Shown here: positions 44,639 to 53,256 of the stretch, piece after piece
Numbering within the stretch: the first letter of the stretch is position 1
How the letters are laid out: each line of letters starts with the position of its first letter
DNA from: an uncultured Opitutaceae bacterium
GTDB lineage: Bacteria > Verrucomicrobiota > Verrucomicrobiia > Opitutales > Opitutaceae
Assembly: GCA_937889545.1 (NCBI GenBank)
Contig: CALAOT010000067.1
Location: 1 to 64,000 of the forward strand
Reading direction: 5' to 3'
Length of the DNA: 64,000 nucleotides
The notes under the pieces: generated by a model
Databases searched by the model: none
Told to the model about the DNA's origin: nothing
The model's input: the letters and a program-made list of their open reading frames with translations, nothing else
Translations under genes and position numbers: made by a program

Positions 44639-45034
44639 TCAGTTCAACGCAAGGATGCTGCCTGACTTACCAGCCGCAACCACGCGGACGGGCAGGATGA
44701 CTTTCGTCGCCACCGGAGCTCCGTTTCGCTGTGCGGGCGTGAACTGCCACTGCTTGACCGCATCCACCACGGCGGCCGCGAGGTCGCGGTCCGAGGCGGA
44801 CTTGATGGTGACGTCCGAGGTGCGGCCCGTCGTTTCCACGACGAACTCCACCTGGACGGCCTGGCCCACGTCGAAGCCCTCCACTTCGGGCGCAACGACG
44901 GCGATCGGCACGGGTATGCCGGGGCCCTTGCGGCACGAGTCAATGTAGGATTGCTCGAGCGTCTTCGCCGAGGCGGCGACGGGCAGGAGCGCTCCCAGAC
45001 TGAGCAGGAGGGCGAGCTTGTTTATGTTTTTCAT
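44639..45034 (-). CDS. Exported TonB C-terminal-domain protein
   Basis: The 131-residue protein has a signal peptide (MKNINKLALLLSLGALLPVA) and one TonB C-terminal domain: VEFVVETTGRTSDVTIKSAS and AVKQWQFTPAQRNGAPV. There is no proline-rich linker or N-terminal transmembrane anchor, so it is not a complete energy-transducing TonB. It may be a secreted TonB-like domain of unknown role. A long leader with hairpins precedes it, and an intrinsic terminator follows. Confidence 0.83.
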   Translation of the reverse strand: MKNINKLALLLSLGALLPVAASAKTLEQSYIDSCRKGPGIPVPIAVVAPEVEGFDVGQAVQVEFVVETTGRTSDVTIKSASDRDLAAAVVDAVKQWQFTPAQRNGAPVATKVILPVRVVAAGKSGSILALN

Positions 45035-45499
45035 GGCTTTCTTTCAAACTCCGCGCGGGGCGGAGAGTTTTTTTTCTGGCTTATGGTTGAGCGCCCCTTC
45101 GCCGCCGGCGCGGATGCGCCGGCGGGTTCAGGGCGTTTTGGTCGCGGGGCGCCGGATGGCGCCCGCGGTCAAAAGTCTTGTCTTGGGGACAACCCGAGCC
45201 TGGGACGCGGAGGGCGCGCCGCTCGCCAGGGCTCGCGGACCGAAGACCTTGTTATCCCGCCGGAAGGGGCCGGCCGGGACGTGGATCAAAGAACCTTTGG
45301 GAGTTCCTTGAAAGCAAAGTGAATGTGACTTCGACGGAAGATAGCTAGAGTTGTTCCAAACATTAAGGAGATTCGGGCTCAGCTTGTAAAAGTAACACGT
45401 TTGACACACAGCCACAGCGGCTTGGGAAAGTACGGGACCCGTCCCCGGGACGGGGGTCCAAGGCCCTTGGGACCCCCGGTTTCCCCGCGGGATTGGCCC
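45035..45499. other. 465-base intergenic region rich in hairpins
   Basis: No gene is supported here. The minus-strand leader of the TonB-like gene contains CTCCGC/GCGGAG (45049-45054 and 45060-45065), followed on the plus strand by T8. Two hairpins with GGAT loops follow: CCGCCGGCGC-GGAT-GCGCCGGCGG (45102-45125) and GGGCGCC-GGAT-GGCGCCC (about 45148-45164). The 45300-45420 stretch has lower GC. On the minus strand TTTACA and, 18 bases later, TTAATG could be a promoter. Confidence 0.5.
45451..45478 (-). terminator. Hairpin after the DUF4097 gene
   Basis: CGGGGGTCC (45451-45459) and GGACCCCCG (45470-45478) pair around a short loop that itself contains AAGG/CCTT. The stem lies 22 bases after the minus-strand stop at 45500. 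The T-tract is absent, so termination is uncertain. Confidence 0.35.
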
Positions 45500-46594
45500 C
45501 TATTCCGCCTTCTTGAGGACGATGTCGCCGTTCAGGGTGGCGGCCTGGATCTCGACGCCTCCGCCGTTCAGCGTGCCCGAGACGATCTTTCCGCCCGTCA
45601 TCGGGGGCAGCGGGGGAATAGGCGTGATCGGCGGCAGGACGCCGGAGAGCTGCGCCCGGGCCTCCGCCAGGCCCTCGTGCACGGCCTCGGCCGCCTCGCG
45701 GGCGGCCGCGGCAGCCTCCATGGCGGCGTCGCGGATCGAATCCCTCACTTCGGCGTGCCAGTCGCTGTCGGATTCGTCCGCGGCCGAGGTCTCGGGCTCG
45801 GCCGCCGCCGGGGCCGCTCCGGGGCCCGCCTCCTGGGGCGCGCCGGGTGGCTGCGCCTTGCCGGCGGAACCGGCTTTCGGCGCCTTCTTGTGCATGTGGC
45901 GTGAGATCTCGGTCCGCGTGACGAGCGTCTTGTCGTCGAAGTTCGTCAGGATCGTGCCGTGATGGGTGCGGAAGCGGATCGCGGCCTTCGCGTCGGCCGG
46001 CACGCGGATCGTGACCTGGCCGTTCATCGACGAGAACGACAGCGGCCTTGATTGCGCGAGGGACTTGACGGCCACCGTGATGTCGCCGTTGAGCGTCTCG
46101 ACAAGCGCCCCGCCCGAGACGTCACCGAGCTTCACGTCCCCGTTCATCGTCCGGACATCGATGTCGCCCGAGACCCCGGTGCAATCGAAGTCGCCGTGGA
46201 ACGAGTTTGCGACGACGATCGAGGTGTCGTGCGGGACGGTGATGTCGAAATCCGCGGACCCACCCGAATACCCTTCGGCCCCGTACTCGAGCGTGACCAC
46301 GTTGCCCTTCTCGGACAGGGAGTAGCTCGCCGACGCGGAAAGGACGCGCATCCCGTCCTTGCGGGGGGCGGACGAGTTCACGGGCGTCGACTCGGAAGCG
46401 ACGGATACGGCCTGCACGTCGGCGCCGTGGACGGCCACCTGGCCGTGCCAGACGCGGATCTTGAGGGTTCCCGGCCTCGAGGGGTCGGAGAACGCGATGC
46501 TGCTTGACGATTCGTCGGCGCGCGCGGGGCCGATGGAAGCCAGCGCCAGCGCGGTCGCGAGAATGAGGGGGGAACGGAATCGGATGGTCTTCAT
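45500..46594 (-). CDS. DUF4097-type beta-helix protein, exported
   Basis: The 364-residue protein has a signal peptide and a DUF4097 region of beta repeats: NSFHGDFDCTGVSGDIDVRT, NGDVKLGDVSGGALVETLNG, DITVAVKSLAQSRPLSFSS and a C-terminal GGGVEIQAATLNGDIVLKK. Between them is an Ala/Pro-rich, charged segment (about residues 235-300). Such proteins are surface or periplasmic and of unknown function. It is 28 bases after the stop of the anti-sigma gene and is probably its operon partner. Confidence 0.8.
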   Translation of the reverse strand: MKTIRFRSPLILATALALASIGPARADESSSSIAFSDPSRPGTLKIRVWHGQVAVHGADVQAVSVASESTPVNSSAPRKDGMRVLSASASYSLSEKGNVVTLEYGAEGYSGGSADFDITVPHDTSIVVANSFHGDFDCTGVSGDIDVRTMNGDVKLGDVSGGALVETLNGDITVAVKSLAQSRPLSFSSMNGQVTIRVPADAKAAIRFRTHHGTILTNFDDKTLVTRTEISRHMHKKAPKAGSAGKAQPPGAPQEAGPGAAPAAAEPETSAADESDSDWHAEVRDSIRDAAMEAAAAAREAAEAVHEGLAEARAQLSGVLPPITPIPPLPPMTGGKIVSGTLNGGGVEIQAATLNGDIVLKKAE

Positions 46595-46622
46595 GGTAGG
46601 GGTTCCTGTGCGGACAATGGGC

Positions 46623-47429
46623 TCAGAGCTGGTCGATCGCGCGCCGCGCGGATTCGCGGACGTCGGCGTCCGCCCGGGCGTCGACGACGAGCTTGCGCAG
46701 TTCCGGCGCCGCCTCGCGGTCCCGCGTCGCGACGAGAAAGTCGATCATGGAGACCTGGACCAGGGCATTGGGCTCCCGCGGCAGGCACGCGAGGACGCCG
46801 GCGCGCACGACATCCTGGTCGGCGTGCTGGTAGAGGGCGTTGAGCGCGTTCAGCCTGACGTTCACGCTCGTGTCGAACGCCAGCGAATTGATCAGGCCGT
46901 CGATCACCCGCTCGTCGGGCTTCCGGGTCGCGCCGGCCGTCAGGACGGTCTCGAGCCTCTCGCCCGTCGCGCGCTTCTGCAGGACGGACTGCTCGAACAG
47001 CTGGCCCATCGTGTCGACCCTGGCGCGCAGGTCGGCGAGCTGGCGCTGGGTGGCGTTGCGCTCGCCCAGCGCGAAGCCGAGGACGAGAAGGGCGCATGCC
47101 CCCAAAGACTGGAGGAGCAGCGGGCCCCAGAGGGGACGGCGGTCGCGGCGCGAGCCGGCCGCCGCGCGGATGGACGACGCCCAGCCCGCGTGGCGGCGCA
47201 GGTTGAGCTTCTCGGTCTCGATGTCGCCCATCAACCGGGCGCGCAGCCGGTGGGACGGCGCGTCTGCGGGAAGCGCGTCGAGCGCCTCCAGGGTGCTGCG
47301 CAGCGATTCGTATTCGCGGCGGCAGTCGGGGCAGCCGCCGATGTGCGCGCGCACCGGGGCGGCGGTCTCCTCGCCGAGCCTCGCATCCGCGAGCTCGGCC
47401 ATGCGGTCTTGGCACGTTTGGCAGTTCAT
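46623..47429 (-). CDS. Zf-HC2 anti-sigma factor with HEAT-like repeats
   Basis: The 268-residue protein starts with the zinc-finger anti-sigma motif (MNCQTCQDRMAELADARL, later VRAHIGGCPDCRREYESL), then a linker, one membrane segment (about residues 100-125, LLLQSLGACALLVLGFALG), and a C-terminal region of HEAT-like helices (INSLAFDTSVNVRLNALNAL, then LPREPNALVQVSMIDFLV). It should hold the sigma factor at the membrane while the periplasmic repeats sense a signal. Its ATG (47427-47429) overlaps the sigma stop as ATGA. Confidence 0.85.
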   Translation of the reverse strand: MNCQTCQDRMAELADARLGEETAAPVRAHIGGCPDCRREYESLRSTLEALDALPADAPSHRLRARLMGDIETEKLNLRRHAGWASSIRAAAGSRRDRRPLWGPLLLQSLGACALLVLGFALGERNATQRQLADLRARVDTMGQLFEQSVLQKRATGERLETVLTAGATRKPDERVIDGLINSLAFDTSVNVRLNALNALYQHADQDVVRAGVLACLPREPNALVQVSMIDFLVATRDREAAPELRKLVVDARADADVRESARRAIDQL

Positions 47430-48070
47430 GTCAGGGGATCCTTTTGAAGGCGGAAATAATGGTCGCGAAGCGATCGCATCGCCCGGTGGGCCCGGACGCG
47501 GGCCGCGCCGACCGAGCACTCGAGGATGCGGGCGACCTCCACGAACGAGAGCTCCTGCAGCCTGGACAGCAGGAGGACCTTCCTGTCGTCCCGGTCGAGG
47601 AGGCCGAGCGCGCGGCGCAGGAGGGCGTGGTCGTCGCGGCTGGCGGCGGATTCGTCGGCGCGGCTCGACTCGTCGGCGTGGCATTCGAGTTCGGCCGGGT
47701 CGACCGCGACCGGGGCGGGCAGGGACTTCCGGAAATGGTCGGAGGCGCAGCGCCGCGCGAGATGGTACATCCACGCGGTGAAGCTTCCCTCGTCGCGGTA
47801 CGTGTGGCGGTACCTGAGCATCCGCTCGAAGACGATCTGGGTGATGTCCTCGGCCGCGGACCGGTTCCCGGTGAGCTTGGAGAGGTAGCCGAAGAGCGGG
47901 CCGTGGTGGCGCTCGAAGAGCTCGCCCATGCAGTCGAGGTCGCCGCCGCGCACGGCGAGCATGAGGTCATGGTCAGAGGGCGGTGCGGTTGTCTCCACGG
48001 AGGGGCCTGGGCTCCAGTCAACCCCGATCGGTTGAGCTTGCACAGGGATTTCGGCGGGGGCGTAGGTCAC
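47426..48070 (-). CDS. ECF RNA polymerase sigma factor
   Basis: The 214-residue protein has sigma-70 region 2 (LFERHHGPLFGYLSKLTGNR, AAEDITQIVFERMLRYRHTY) and region 4 (RKVLLLSRLQELSFVEVARI, then LECSVGAARVRAHRAMRSL). The start is uncertain: no in-frame ATG exists, GTG at 48070 gives a short non-conserved tail of about 30 residues, and GTG at 48043 or 47998 are alternatives. Its gene overlaps the zf-HC2 anti-sigma gene downstream. It faces a divergent MBL hydrolase gene. Confidence 0.9.
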   Translation of the reverse strand: MTYAPAEIPVQAQPIGVDWSPGPSVETTAPPSDHDLMLAVRGGDLDCMGELFERHHGPLFGYLSKLTGNRSAAEDITQIVFERMLRYRHTYRDEGSFTAWMYHLARRCASDHFRKSLPAPVAVDPAELECHADESSRADESAASRDDHALLRRALGLLDRDDRKVLLLSRLQELSFVEVARILECSVGAARVRAHRAMRSLRDHYFRLQKDPLT

Positions 48071-48226
48071 GGGAGGAGGGAGGCATGGCTGGAAGCGCTG
48101 GGTGCTCCTTGTACAACCGTCCGTTCCGCCAAACGTTACACGATCCCGGCCCCATGCCCGGCGGAGACGGGTGTTGATTGCAAGGCCTGCCTCGCTTAGG
48201 CACAGGGACTTGGCCAACGCCCCCGA

Positions 48227-49183
48227 ATGAACCGCCGCGAATTCATCCGCTACACGCTAGTCATTTCCGCGGGAATCGCGGCCGCCCGCAGGCTGGGGGC
48301 CCAGGGAGCCACCATGCTGGCTCCCGCATCAGGCCCCGCGACCCAGTTCCGCCCGCTTAGGGGCGATGTCGGGATCTTCACGGGAAGGGGAGGGACGATC
48401 GGCTGGCTGTCATCGAAGGACGCGCTTGCGGTCGTGGACACGCAGTTCCCGGACACCGCGCTCACCTGCCTCAGGGGCATCCCGGGGATAGGCGGCCGGG
48501 TGATCGACGCGACGATCAACACGCACCACCACGTGGACCACACGGGGGGAAACGTGGTATTCAAGCCGGCGTCGAGGGTGCTCGTCGCTCAGGCGAACGT
48601 GCCGAACCTCCAGTTCGAGGCGGCCAAGCGCGCGGAGCAGGCGCCCAAGCCCGATCCGGCCGCGCTCGTCAAGAACCAGGTCTATGCCGACACGACTTTC
48701 CCCGACGTGTGGCGCAGGGAGCTGGGAGGGGAGATCGTCACGGCCGAGTTCCGGGGGCCGGCCCACACGGGGGGCGACGCGGCCGTCATTTTCGAGAAGG
48801 CCAACGTCGTCCACATGGGCGACCTCGTGTTCAACCGGATGTATCCCTTCGTCGACCGGCCTGGCGGGACGAGCATCCGCGGCTGGGTCAAGGCGCTCGA
48901 GGATTCGGCCGCGTCCTACCCGGCGGATGCGCTCTTTTTGTTCGGCCACGGCAACCCGAAGTTTGGCGTCACGGGAGGCCGCGGCGACCTTCTTGTCATG
49001 CGGGACTTCTTCTCGGCGATCCTGGCGCACGTCGAGAAGGAGATCGCGGCGGGCAGCGACAAGGCGGGGGTCGTCGGCATGGAGAACTTCCCCGGTTTTC
49101 CCGACTTCCACGTTCCGCTACCGAACCGCCTCGGGCTGGTCCTCGGGGCGGCATTCGACGAATTGACTGCGGCAAAGGCCTGA
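48227..49183 (+). CDS. MBL-fold metallo-hydrolase, Tat-exported
   Basis: The 318-residue protein starts MNRREFIRYTLVISAGIAAA, a twin-arginine export signal. The core has the metallo-beta-lactamase motif INTHHHVDHTGGNV, with further metal ligands in FRGPAHTGGDAAV and VHMGDLVFN. Closest relatives are periplasmic hydrolases, not necessarily beta-lactamases. The substrate is unknown. The gene is divergent from the ECF sigma gene and could be its target. A LapA-like gene follows 16 bases later. Confidence 0.88.
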   Translation: MNRREFIRYTLVISAGIAAARRLGAQGATMLAPASGPATQFRPLRGDVGIFTGRGGTIGWLSSKDALAVVDTQFPDTALTCLRGIPGIGGRVIDATINTHHHVDHTGGNVVFKPASRVLVAQANVPNLQFEAAKRAEQAPKPDPAALVKNQVYADTTFPDVWRRELGGEIVTAEFRGPAHTGGDAAVIFEKANVVHMGDLVFNRMYPFVDRPGGTSIRGWVKALEDSAASYPADALFLFGHGNPKFGVTGGRGDLLVMRDFFSAILAHVEKEIAAGSDKAGVVGMENFPGFPDFHVPLPNRLGLVLGAAFDELTAAKA

Positions 49184-49199
49184 CCCATCCTGCAAACCC

Positions 49200-49445
49200 A
49201 TGAGCATAAAAGCTATCTTCAAGCTGGTCGTGTTCCTCGCGCTGCTCTTTGTCGTGCTGTACATAGGCGTGCACAACAGGCAGCCCGCCGATTTCAACTT
49301 TCCCCTTCTTCTAGAAAAGAAGGCGACGACCGACGCATGGGAGATCTACTTCGGCATGTTCGCCATCGGGGTCTTTGCCGGCGCGGTGCTGATGGCGGGC
49401 TCGGGCGGCGGCAAGGGCAAGGGCTGGACCAAGGGCGACAAATAA
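49200..49445 (+). CDS. LapA-domain-like small membrane protein
   Basis: The 81-residue protein has two membrane segments (about residues 8-25 and 48-66) and an Asn-Arg-Gln-Pro-Ala turn, as in the LapA/DUF1049 family of small inner-membrane proteins. The C-terminus is Gly/Lys-rich (GSGGGKGKGWTKGDK). It may help lipopolysaccharide assembly by analogy with E. coli LapA. It lies 16 bases after the MBL gene, so the two are probably co-transcribed. Confidence 0.65.
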   Translation: MSIKAIFKLVVFLALLFVVLYIGVHNRQPADFNFPLLLEKKATTDAWEIYFGMFAIGVFAGAVLMAGSGGGKGKGWTKGDK

Positions 49446-49500
49446 CCCGCTTCCGGCCCGGCGGGCGCGGGCCCGGCCCGGGACTCCATCCGACGGGCCC

Positions 49501-50196
49501 TCAGCTCCGCCTGGGGTTCTTGAGGCCGGTTTCGAGCTTGTTTCGCACCTCGCGCAGCACCAGGGAGGGAAGGGCTCCGGCGCGCGCCTCGATGTAGCCT
49601 CGGACGGCCGCCGGATCCCGCTTGGCCAGCTCGCGCAGGGACCAGGACAGCGCCTTCACAACCATGGGATCCCGATCGCGCTCGAGCAGCCGGCACACCC
49701 GGAGGGTGCGGCGGCGGTCGCCCGCCCCGCCCTGCGCCCTGCTGTTCAGCGGCACGGTGCTGACGAGGGCTACGCGCCGCCACCAGCGATCCGGGGAGTG
49801 CGCCCACCGGTGGATCAGTCCGTCCGGCACGCGGCGCCTGCGCCAGGCCGGACCCGCAAGGTAAACGGCAAAGCAGTCCACGGCGCCCCACGATGCGATC
49901 CCGCGCCCAAGCCTTCCAAGGTGCCGCGCGCCGATATGCAGGGGCGCCCTGGGGTGGTGGCGGACGAGCTCGTACGCCACGAAGCGGGGCGTGGGCCGCC
50001 GCGTCCCGGACAGCCTGAGCGCAAGCCCGATCACGAACTGGGGCGAAGCATCCTTCAGGCGCCTCGAGTATGCGCGGCGGATTGCGCGCAACACCGGGAC
50101 CGTCGCCGACGGATTGGCGGAGATGAGGCCTTCGATCTCCCTGGCCAGGGCCGGGATCCCGCCGCCCCTCTGCCGCTTGGTGGACCGGGTTGGCAT
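49501..50196 (-). CDS. AlkD-like DNA alkylation repair protein
   Basis: The 231-residue protein is a string of amphipathic helices in HEAT style, with FVAYELVRHHPRAPLHIGA, NKLETGLKNPRRS at its end, and a WAHSPDRWWRRVALVSTVPL segment resembling AlkD glycosylases, which remove bulky alkylated bases. The expected DNA-facing Trp/Asp pattern (RWAHSPDRWWRR) is present. It starts at ATG 50196 and lies directly after the TrmH gene on the same strand (9 bases). Confidence 0.75.
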   Translation of the reverse strand: MPTRSTKRQRGGGIPALAREIEGLISANPSATVPVLRAIRRAYSRRLKDASPQFVIGLALRLSGTRRPTPRFVAYELVRHHPRAPLHIGARHLGRLGRGIASWGAVDCFAVYLAGPAWRRRRVPDGLIHRWAHSPDRWWRRVALVSTVPLNSRAQGGAGDRRRTLRVCRLLERDRDPMVVKALSWSLRELAKRDPAAVRGYIEARAGALPSLVLREVRNKLETGLKNPRRS

Positions 50197-50205
50197 CTCT
50201 TCGCG

Positions 50206-50928
50206 CTACCCGGACGCGCCTCGGCGCAGGTTGTCGCACACTATCGCGGCCGCCACGGCCGCGTTCAGCGACTCGGCCGCGCCCCTGCGCGGTATCGTGA
50301 CGCTGTAGGCGAGGAGCCGCCCCACTTCGCCGGAGAGCCCGCGGCCTTCGCTGCCGATCACGATCACGGCGTCGGCGATTCCGGCGATCCGGTGGACGTC
50401 GCGCCCCTCGAGCGCGCAGCCGATGATGGGGGCGCGGATGCCGGCCAGCGCGGCGCCGAGGGCGGTCACGACCGCGCGAACCCGCGCAAATGAACCCATG
50501 CTGGCCTGGATCACCTTCTGCGAGTGCAGGTCGGCGCATTCCGGGGAGAGGATGACGCGGTCGATCCCGAACCAGTCCGCTATCCGGAGCATCGTGCCGA
50601 CGTTGCCCGGATCCTGGACGCCGTCGAGCGCGAGCGTGAGGCCGCTGTCGAGCTCGCCGGGCGACAGGGCATCGCGGCGGATCCTGCCGACGGCGAGGAC
50701 GGGCGAGGGCGTCGGGAAGTGGCTCGCGCGCGCCATCTCCTGCTCGGCGATCTCATGGGTCTTCTTCCCCTTCCAGGCCCCGGTCCCGTAGATCTTCTCG
50801 AATGGATGTCCTGCCGCGAGGAGCTCGGCCACGATCTTCTCGCCCTCCACGGCGAACAGGCCCAGCTCCTCGCGGTGCCTCTTGTCGCTCAGCGACCGCA
50901 GGAGCTGGAGTTCCGCACGGGTGATCAC
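50206..50928 (-). CDS. SpoU/TrmH-family RNA methyltransferase
   Basis: The 240-residue protein has an N-terminal substrate-binding region (HREELGLFAVEGEKIVAELL) and the trefoil-knot domain: LALDGVQDPGNVGTMLRIAD, VIVIGSEGRGLSGEVGRLL and IPRRGAAESLNAAVAAAIVC. These methylate the 2'-O position of a tRNA or rRNA nucleotide using SAM. The start at GTG 50928 was chosen because it begins the family's domain; an upstream GTG at 51030 adds a proline-rich stretch. The target RNA is unknown. Confidence 0.9.
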   Translation of the reverse strand: MITRAELQLLRSLSDKRHREELGLFAVEGEKIVAELLAAGHPFEKIYGTGAWKGKKTHEIAEQEMARASHFPTPSPVLAVGRIRRDALSPGELDSGLTLALDGVQDPGNVGTMLRIADWFGIDRVILSPECADLHSQKVIQASMGSFARVRAVVTALGAALAGIRAPIIGCALEGRDVHRIAGIADAVIVIGSEGRGLSGEVGRLLAYSVTIPRRGAAESLNAAVAAAIVCDNLRRGASG

Positions 50929-51035
50929 GCCGTAGAATGGCCTCCGAGCGGGCCGTTTTTCAATTGTTTTGCGGGATGCGTGGTGCCCCGGTGGCTCGGC
51001 GCCGGGGCCCGGCGAGGCCCGCGAGACCACGGGAA

Positions 51036-51962
51036 TCAGGACGGCCCGGCGCCCGGCAGGGCCCTGAGGAACCGGTCGATCTCGCGCCGTTGGGGCATCG
51101 AGGGCGCGGTGCCGGGCCGGGTGACCGAGAGCGCGGCCGCCGCGTTCCCGAACCGCGCGGCCTTGAGCAGGTCGCCGTCAAAGCGGACGAGGCCGGCGGC
51201 GAAGCCGCCGACGAAAGCGTCACCCGCCCCGGTCGTGTCGACGGCGCGCACGCGATGCCCCGTGATGGCCGTCCATCCCGCCTCGGTGGAAACGAGGCAG
51301 CCGCCGCGCCCCATCGTCACGATGATCGTGGGCACGCCGAGCAAGCGGCCCAGCCTGTGGACCGCCCGGAGGCCACGGCCCGGCGCGCGGCGCGTGAGCG
51401 CCGCGAACTCGGTCTCATTCGGGATCAGGATGTCCGTCAGCGCCAGGATGCGGCGGTCGAATCCGGGCCCCATCGGCGCGGGATTCAGGATCGTCGTCGC
51501 CCCGAACCGGCGCGCGAGCCTGAACGCGTGGAGGTTGATCCGCGCGTTTGCCTCGCCCTGGCATATGACCACCCGGGCGCCGCGGATGAGCGCGGCCGGG
51601 ACATCCTTCGGCGTGATCGCGGCACTGGCGCCGATCGCGACGATGATCTCGTTCTGGCTGGCCCTGTCGACGAGGATGGCCGCGGCCCCGGTGGCCATGC
51701 CCCGCTTGGCGGCGAGCCGCGCGTCGATCCCCTCGGAGCGCAGGAACTGCGCGGCCTCGGCGCCAAACGGGTCGCTGCCGACGGCCCCCACGAAACGGGT
51801 CCGGGCCCCGGCCCTCGCTGCGGCGACGGCCTGGTTCGATCCCTTTCCCCCGGGCCCGGCGGCAAACGCGCCGATTACGGTTTCCCCGGCCCTTGGAAAG
51901 CGGCCGCACCGGAACGAGAGGTCCTTAACGAAGCTTCCTACGACGACGATGCTCGGTTTCAT
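51036..51962 (-). CDS. rbsK: Ribokinase
   Basis: The 308-residue PfkB-family kinase phosphorylates ribose. It has the ribose-binding GGKGSNQAVAAARAGA stretch, the anion hole and catalytic Asp in DTTGAGDAFVGGFAAGL, and IPNETEFAALTRRAPG. The start is ATG 51962, beginning MKPSIVVVGSFVKDLSF. It is upstream of the TrmH-like gene on the minus strand (107 bases). It has no ribose transporter nearby. Confidence 0.92.
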   Translation of the reverse strand: MKPSIVVVGSFVKDLSFRCGRFPRAGETVIGAFAAGPGGKGSNQAVAAARAGARTRFVGAVGSDPFGAEAAQFLRSEGIDARLAAKRGMATGAAAILVDRASQNEIIVAIGASAAITPKDVPAALIRGARVVICQGEANARINLHAFRLARRFGATTILNPAPMGPGFDRRILALTDILIPNETEFAALTRRAPGRGLRAVHRLGRLLGVPTIIVTMGRGGCLVSTEAGWTAITGHRVRAVDTTGAGDAFVGGFAAGLVRFDGDLLKAARFGNAAAALSVTRPGTAPSMPQRREIDRFLRALPGAGPS

Positions 51963-52134
51963 GGGGTCGGGTTGGCCACCCGATCCTTGGAATGCGGATG
52001 CTTTTGTCCATAGCGGGTTTCCGGGAGTTTCAAAGGCCCCCCCCCACAGGGCGCACGCCCGTTCAGCCCACCGGACGGACCGCTCGTCCAAAGATTGCCG
52101 TCTGGTGCGCCGCCGCCTGTAATGCTCCCCATCG

Positions 52135-53256
52135 ATGGAAATCTCCGCAGACCTTTCCCTGCAAACAGGCGACGCGGCCCAGCGCGAGCAGGCGAAGGCG
52201 AGGCTCTACGTGCTTCTGCAGGCGAGCGGCTGGGGCGCCTTCCTGGCCCTTACGGAATTGGCGACGATAGCGTTTCCCGACCACGACACGAAGTGGGGGC
52301 TGACCACTTCGGAGGCGGTCACGTTCATGACCATGGCGACGGGCCTCCTGGTGACCCATTCCCTGCGCCTGCTTGTGGCGAAATTGAGGTGGAAGGAGCT
52401 CGGGTGGCGCGCGCTGCTTCCGAGGATTGTCACCTTGGCGTTCGCGGCGTCGGCCGTCTGGTTCGGTTCCCTAAGCGTCTGGCTTCACGGGGTCGTCGGC
52501 CTGCCCTGGAACACGAAATATCCGCTGTATTTGACCTTCATAGGCGAGGAGTTGAACGGAACGATCGTCCTCGGCGGCTGGCTGTGCCTCTATTTCTTCT
52601 ATCACGTCTTCGACCGGCTGAACCGCTCCGAGATCGAGCGCCTGAGCCTGATGACGAGCGTCAAGGAGGCCGAGCTGCGCGCCCTCAAGTCGCAGGTCAA
52701 CCCGCACTTCATCTTCAATTCGCTCAATTCGCTCCGGGCGCTGATCGACGAGGATCCCGTGCGTGCCCGCAAGGCGGTGACCCAGCTCGCCAACCTTCTG
52801 CGCTATTCGCTCCAGAGCGGCCAGATGGAGACGGTCCCGTTCGAGGATGAGCTGGACATCGTGAACGACTACCTTGCGCTTGAGCAGGTGCGCCACGAGG
52901 AGCGGCTCCGTCTCCGCCTCGACATCGCACCCGAGGCGCTCCAGCTGCGCATTCCCCCGATGCTCCTGCAGACCCTCGTTGAGAACGCGGTGAAATACGG
53001 GATCTCCCCCAAGCCCGAGGGGGGCGAGATCACGATCGTGGCCCGCAGCTCGGGCGGCGCGCTCAGGATCCAGGTTTCCAACCCGGGCCAGATCGAGGGG
53101 AGCGCGCGGGAATCGTCGACCGGCGTCGGGCTGCGCAACGCCGCCGACAGGCTGCGCCTGATCTTCGGCGAGCGCGCTACCCTGCGGCTCCGCTCGGACC
53201 TCCAGCCGGCGCAGGTCGTCGCGGAGGCGGTGATTCCCCTGCCCGCGCACGGATGA
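52135..53256 (+). CDS. LytS/YehU-type sensor histidine kinase
   Basis: The 373-residue protein has about four membrane segments in its N-terminal 170 residues, then the His_kinase domain with the phosphoaccepting histidine in LKSQVNPHFIFNSLNSLRAL and an ATPase domain (LQTLVENAVKYGISPKPEGG, then STGVGLRNAADRLRLIFG). It has no PAS or HAMP domain. It phosphorylates the LytTR regulator encoded next, and the two genes overlap as ATGA. It may sense membrane stress or a peptide. Confidence 0.92.
   Translation: MEISADLSLQTGDAAQREQAKARLYVLLQASGWGAFLALTELATIAFPDHDTKWGLTTSEAVTFMTMATGLLVTHSLRLLVAKLRWKELGWRALLPRIVTLAFAASAVWFGSLSVWLHGVVGLPWNTKYPLYLTFIGEELNGTIVLGGWLCLYFFYHVFDRLNRSEIERLSLMTSVKEAELRALKSQVNPHFIFNSLNSLRALIDEDPVRARKAVTQLANLLRYSLQSGQMETVPFEDELDIVNDYLALEQVRHEERLRLRLDIAPEALQLRIPPMLLQTLVENAVKYGISPKPEGGEITIVARSSGGALRIQVSNPGQIEGSARESSTGVGLRNAADRLRLIFGERATLRLRSDLQPAQVVAEAVIPLPAHG

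Noticed and set aside
45128-45415. A 95-codon minus-strand frame in the TonB leader
   Set aside because: No ribosome binding site, no homology visible, and the sequence overlaps repeated hairpins. It is treated as noncoding.
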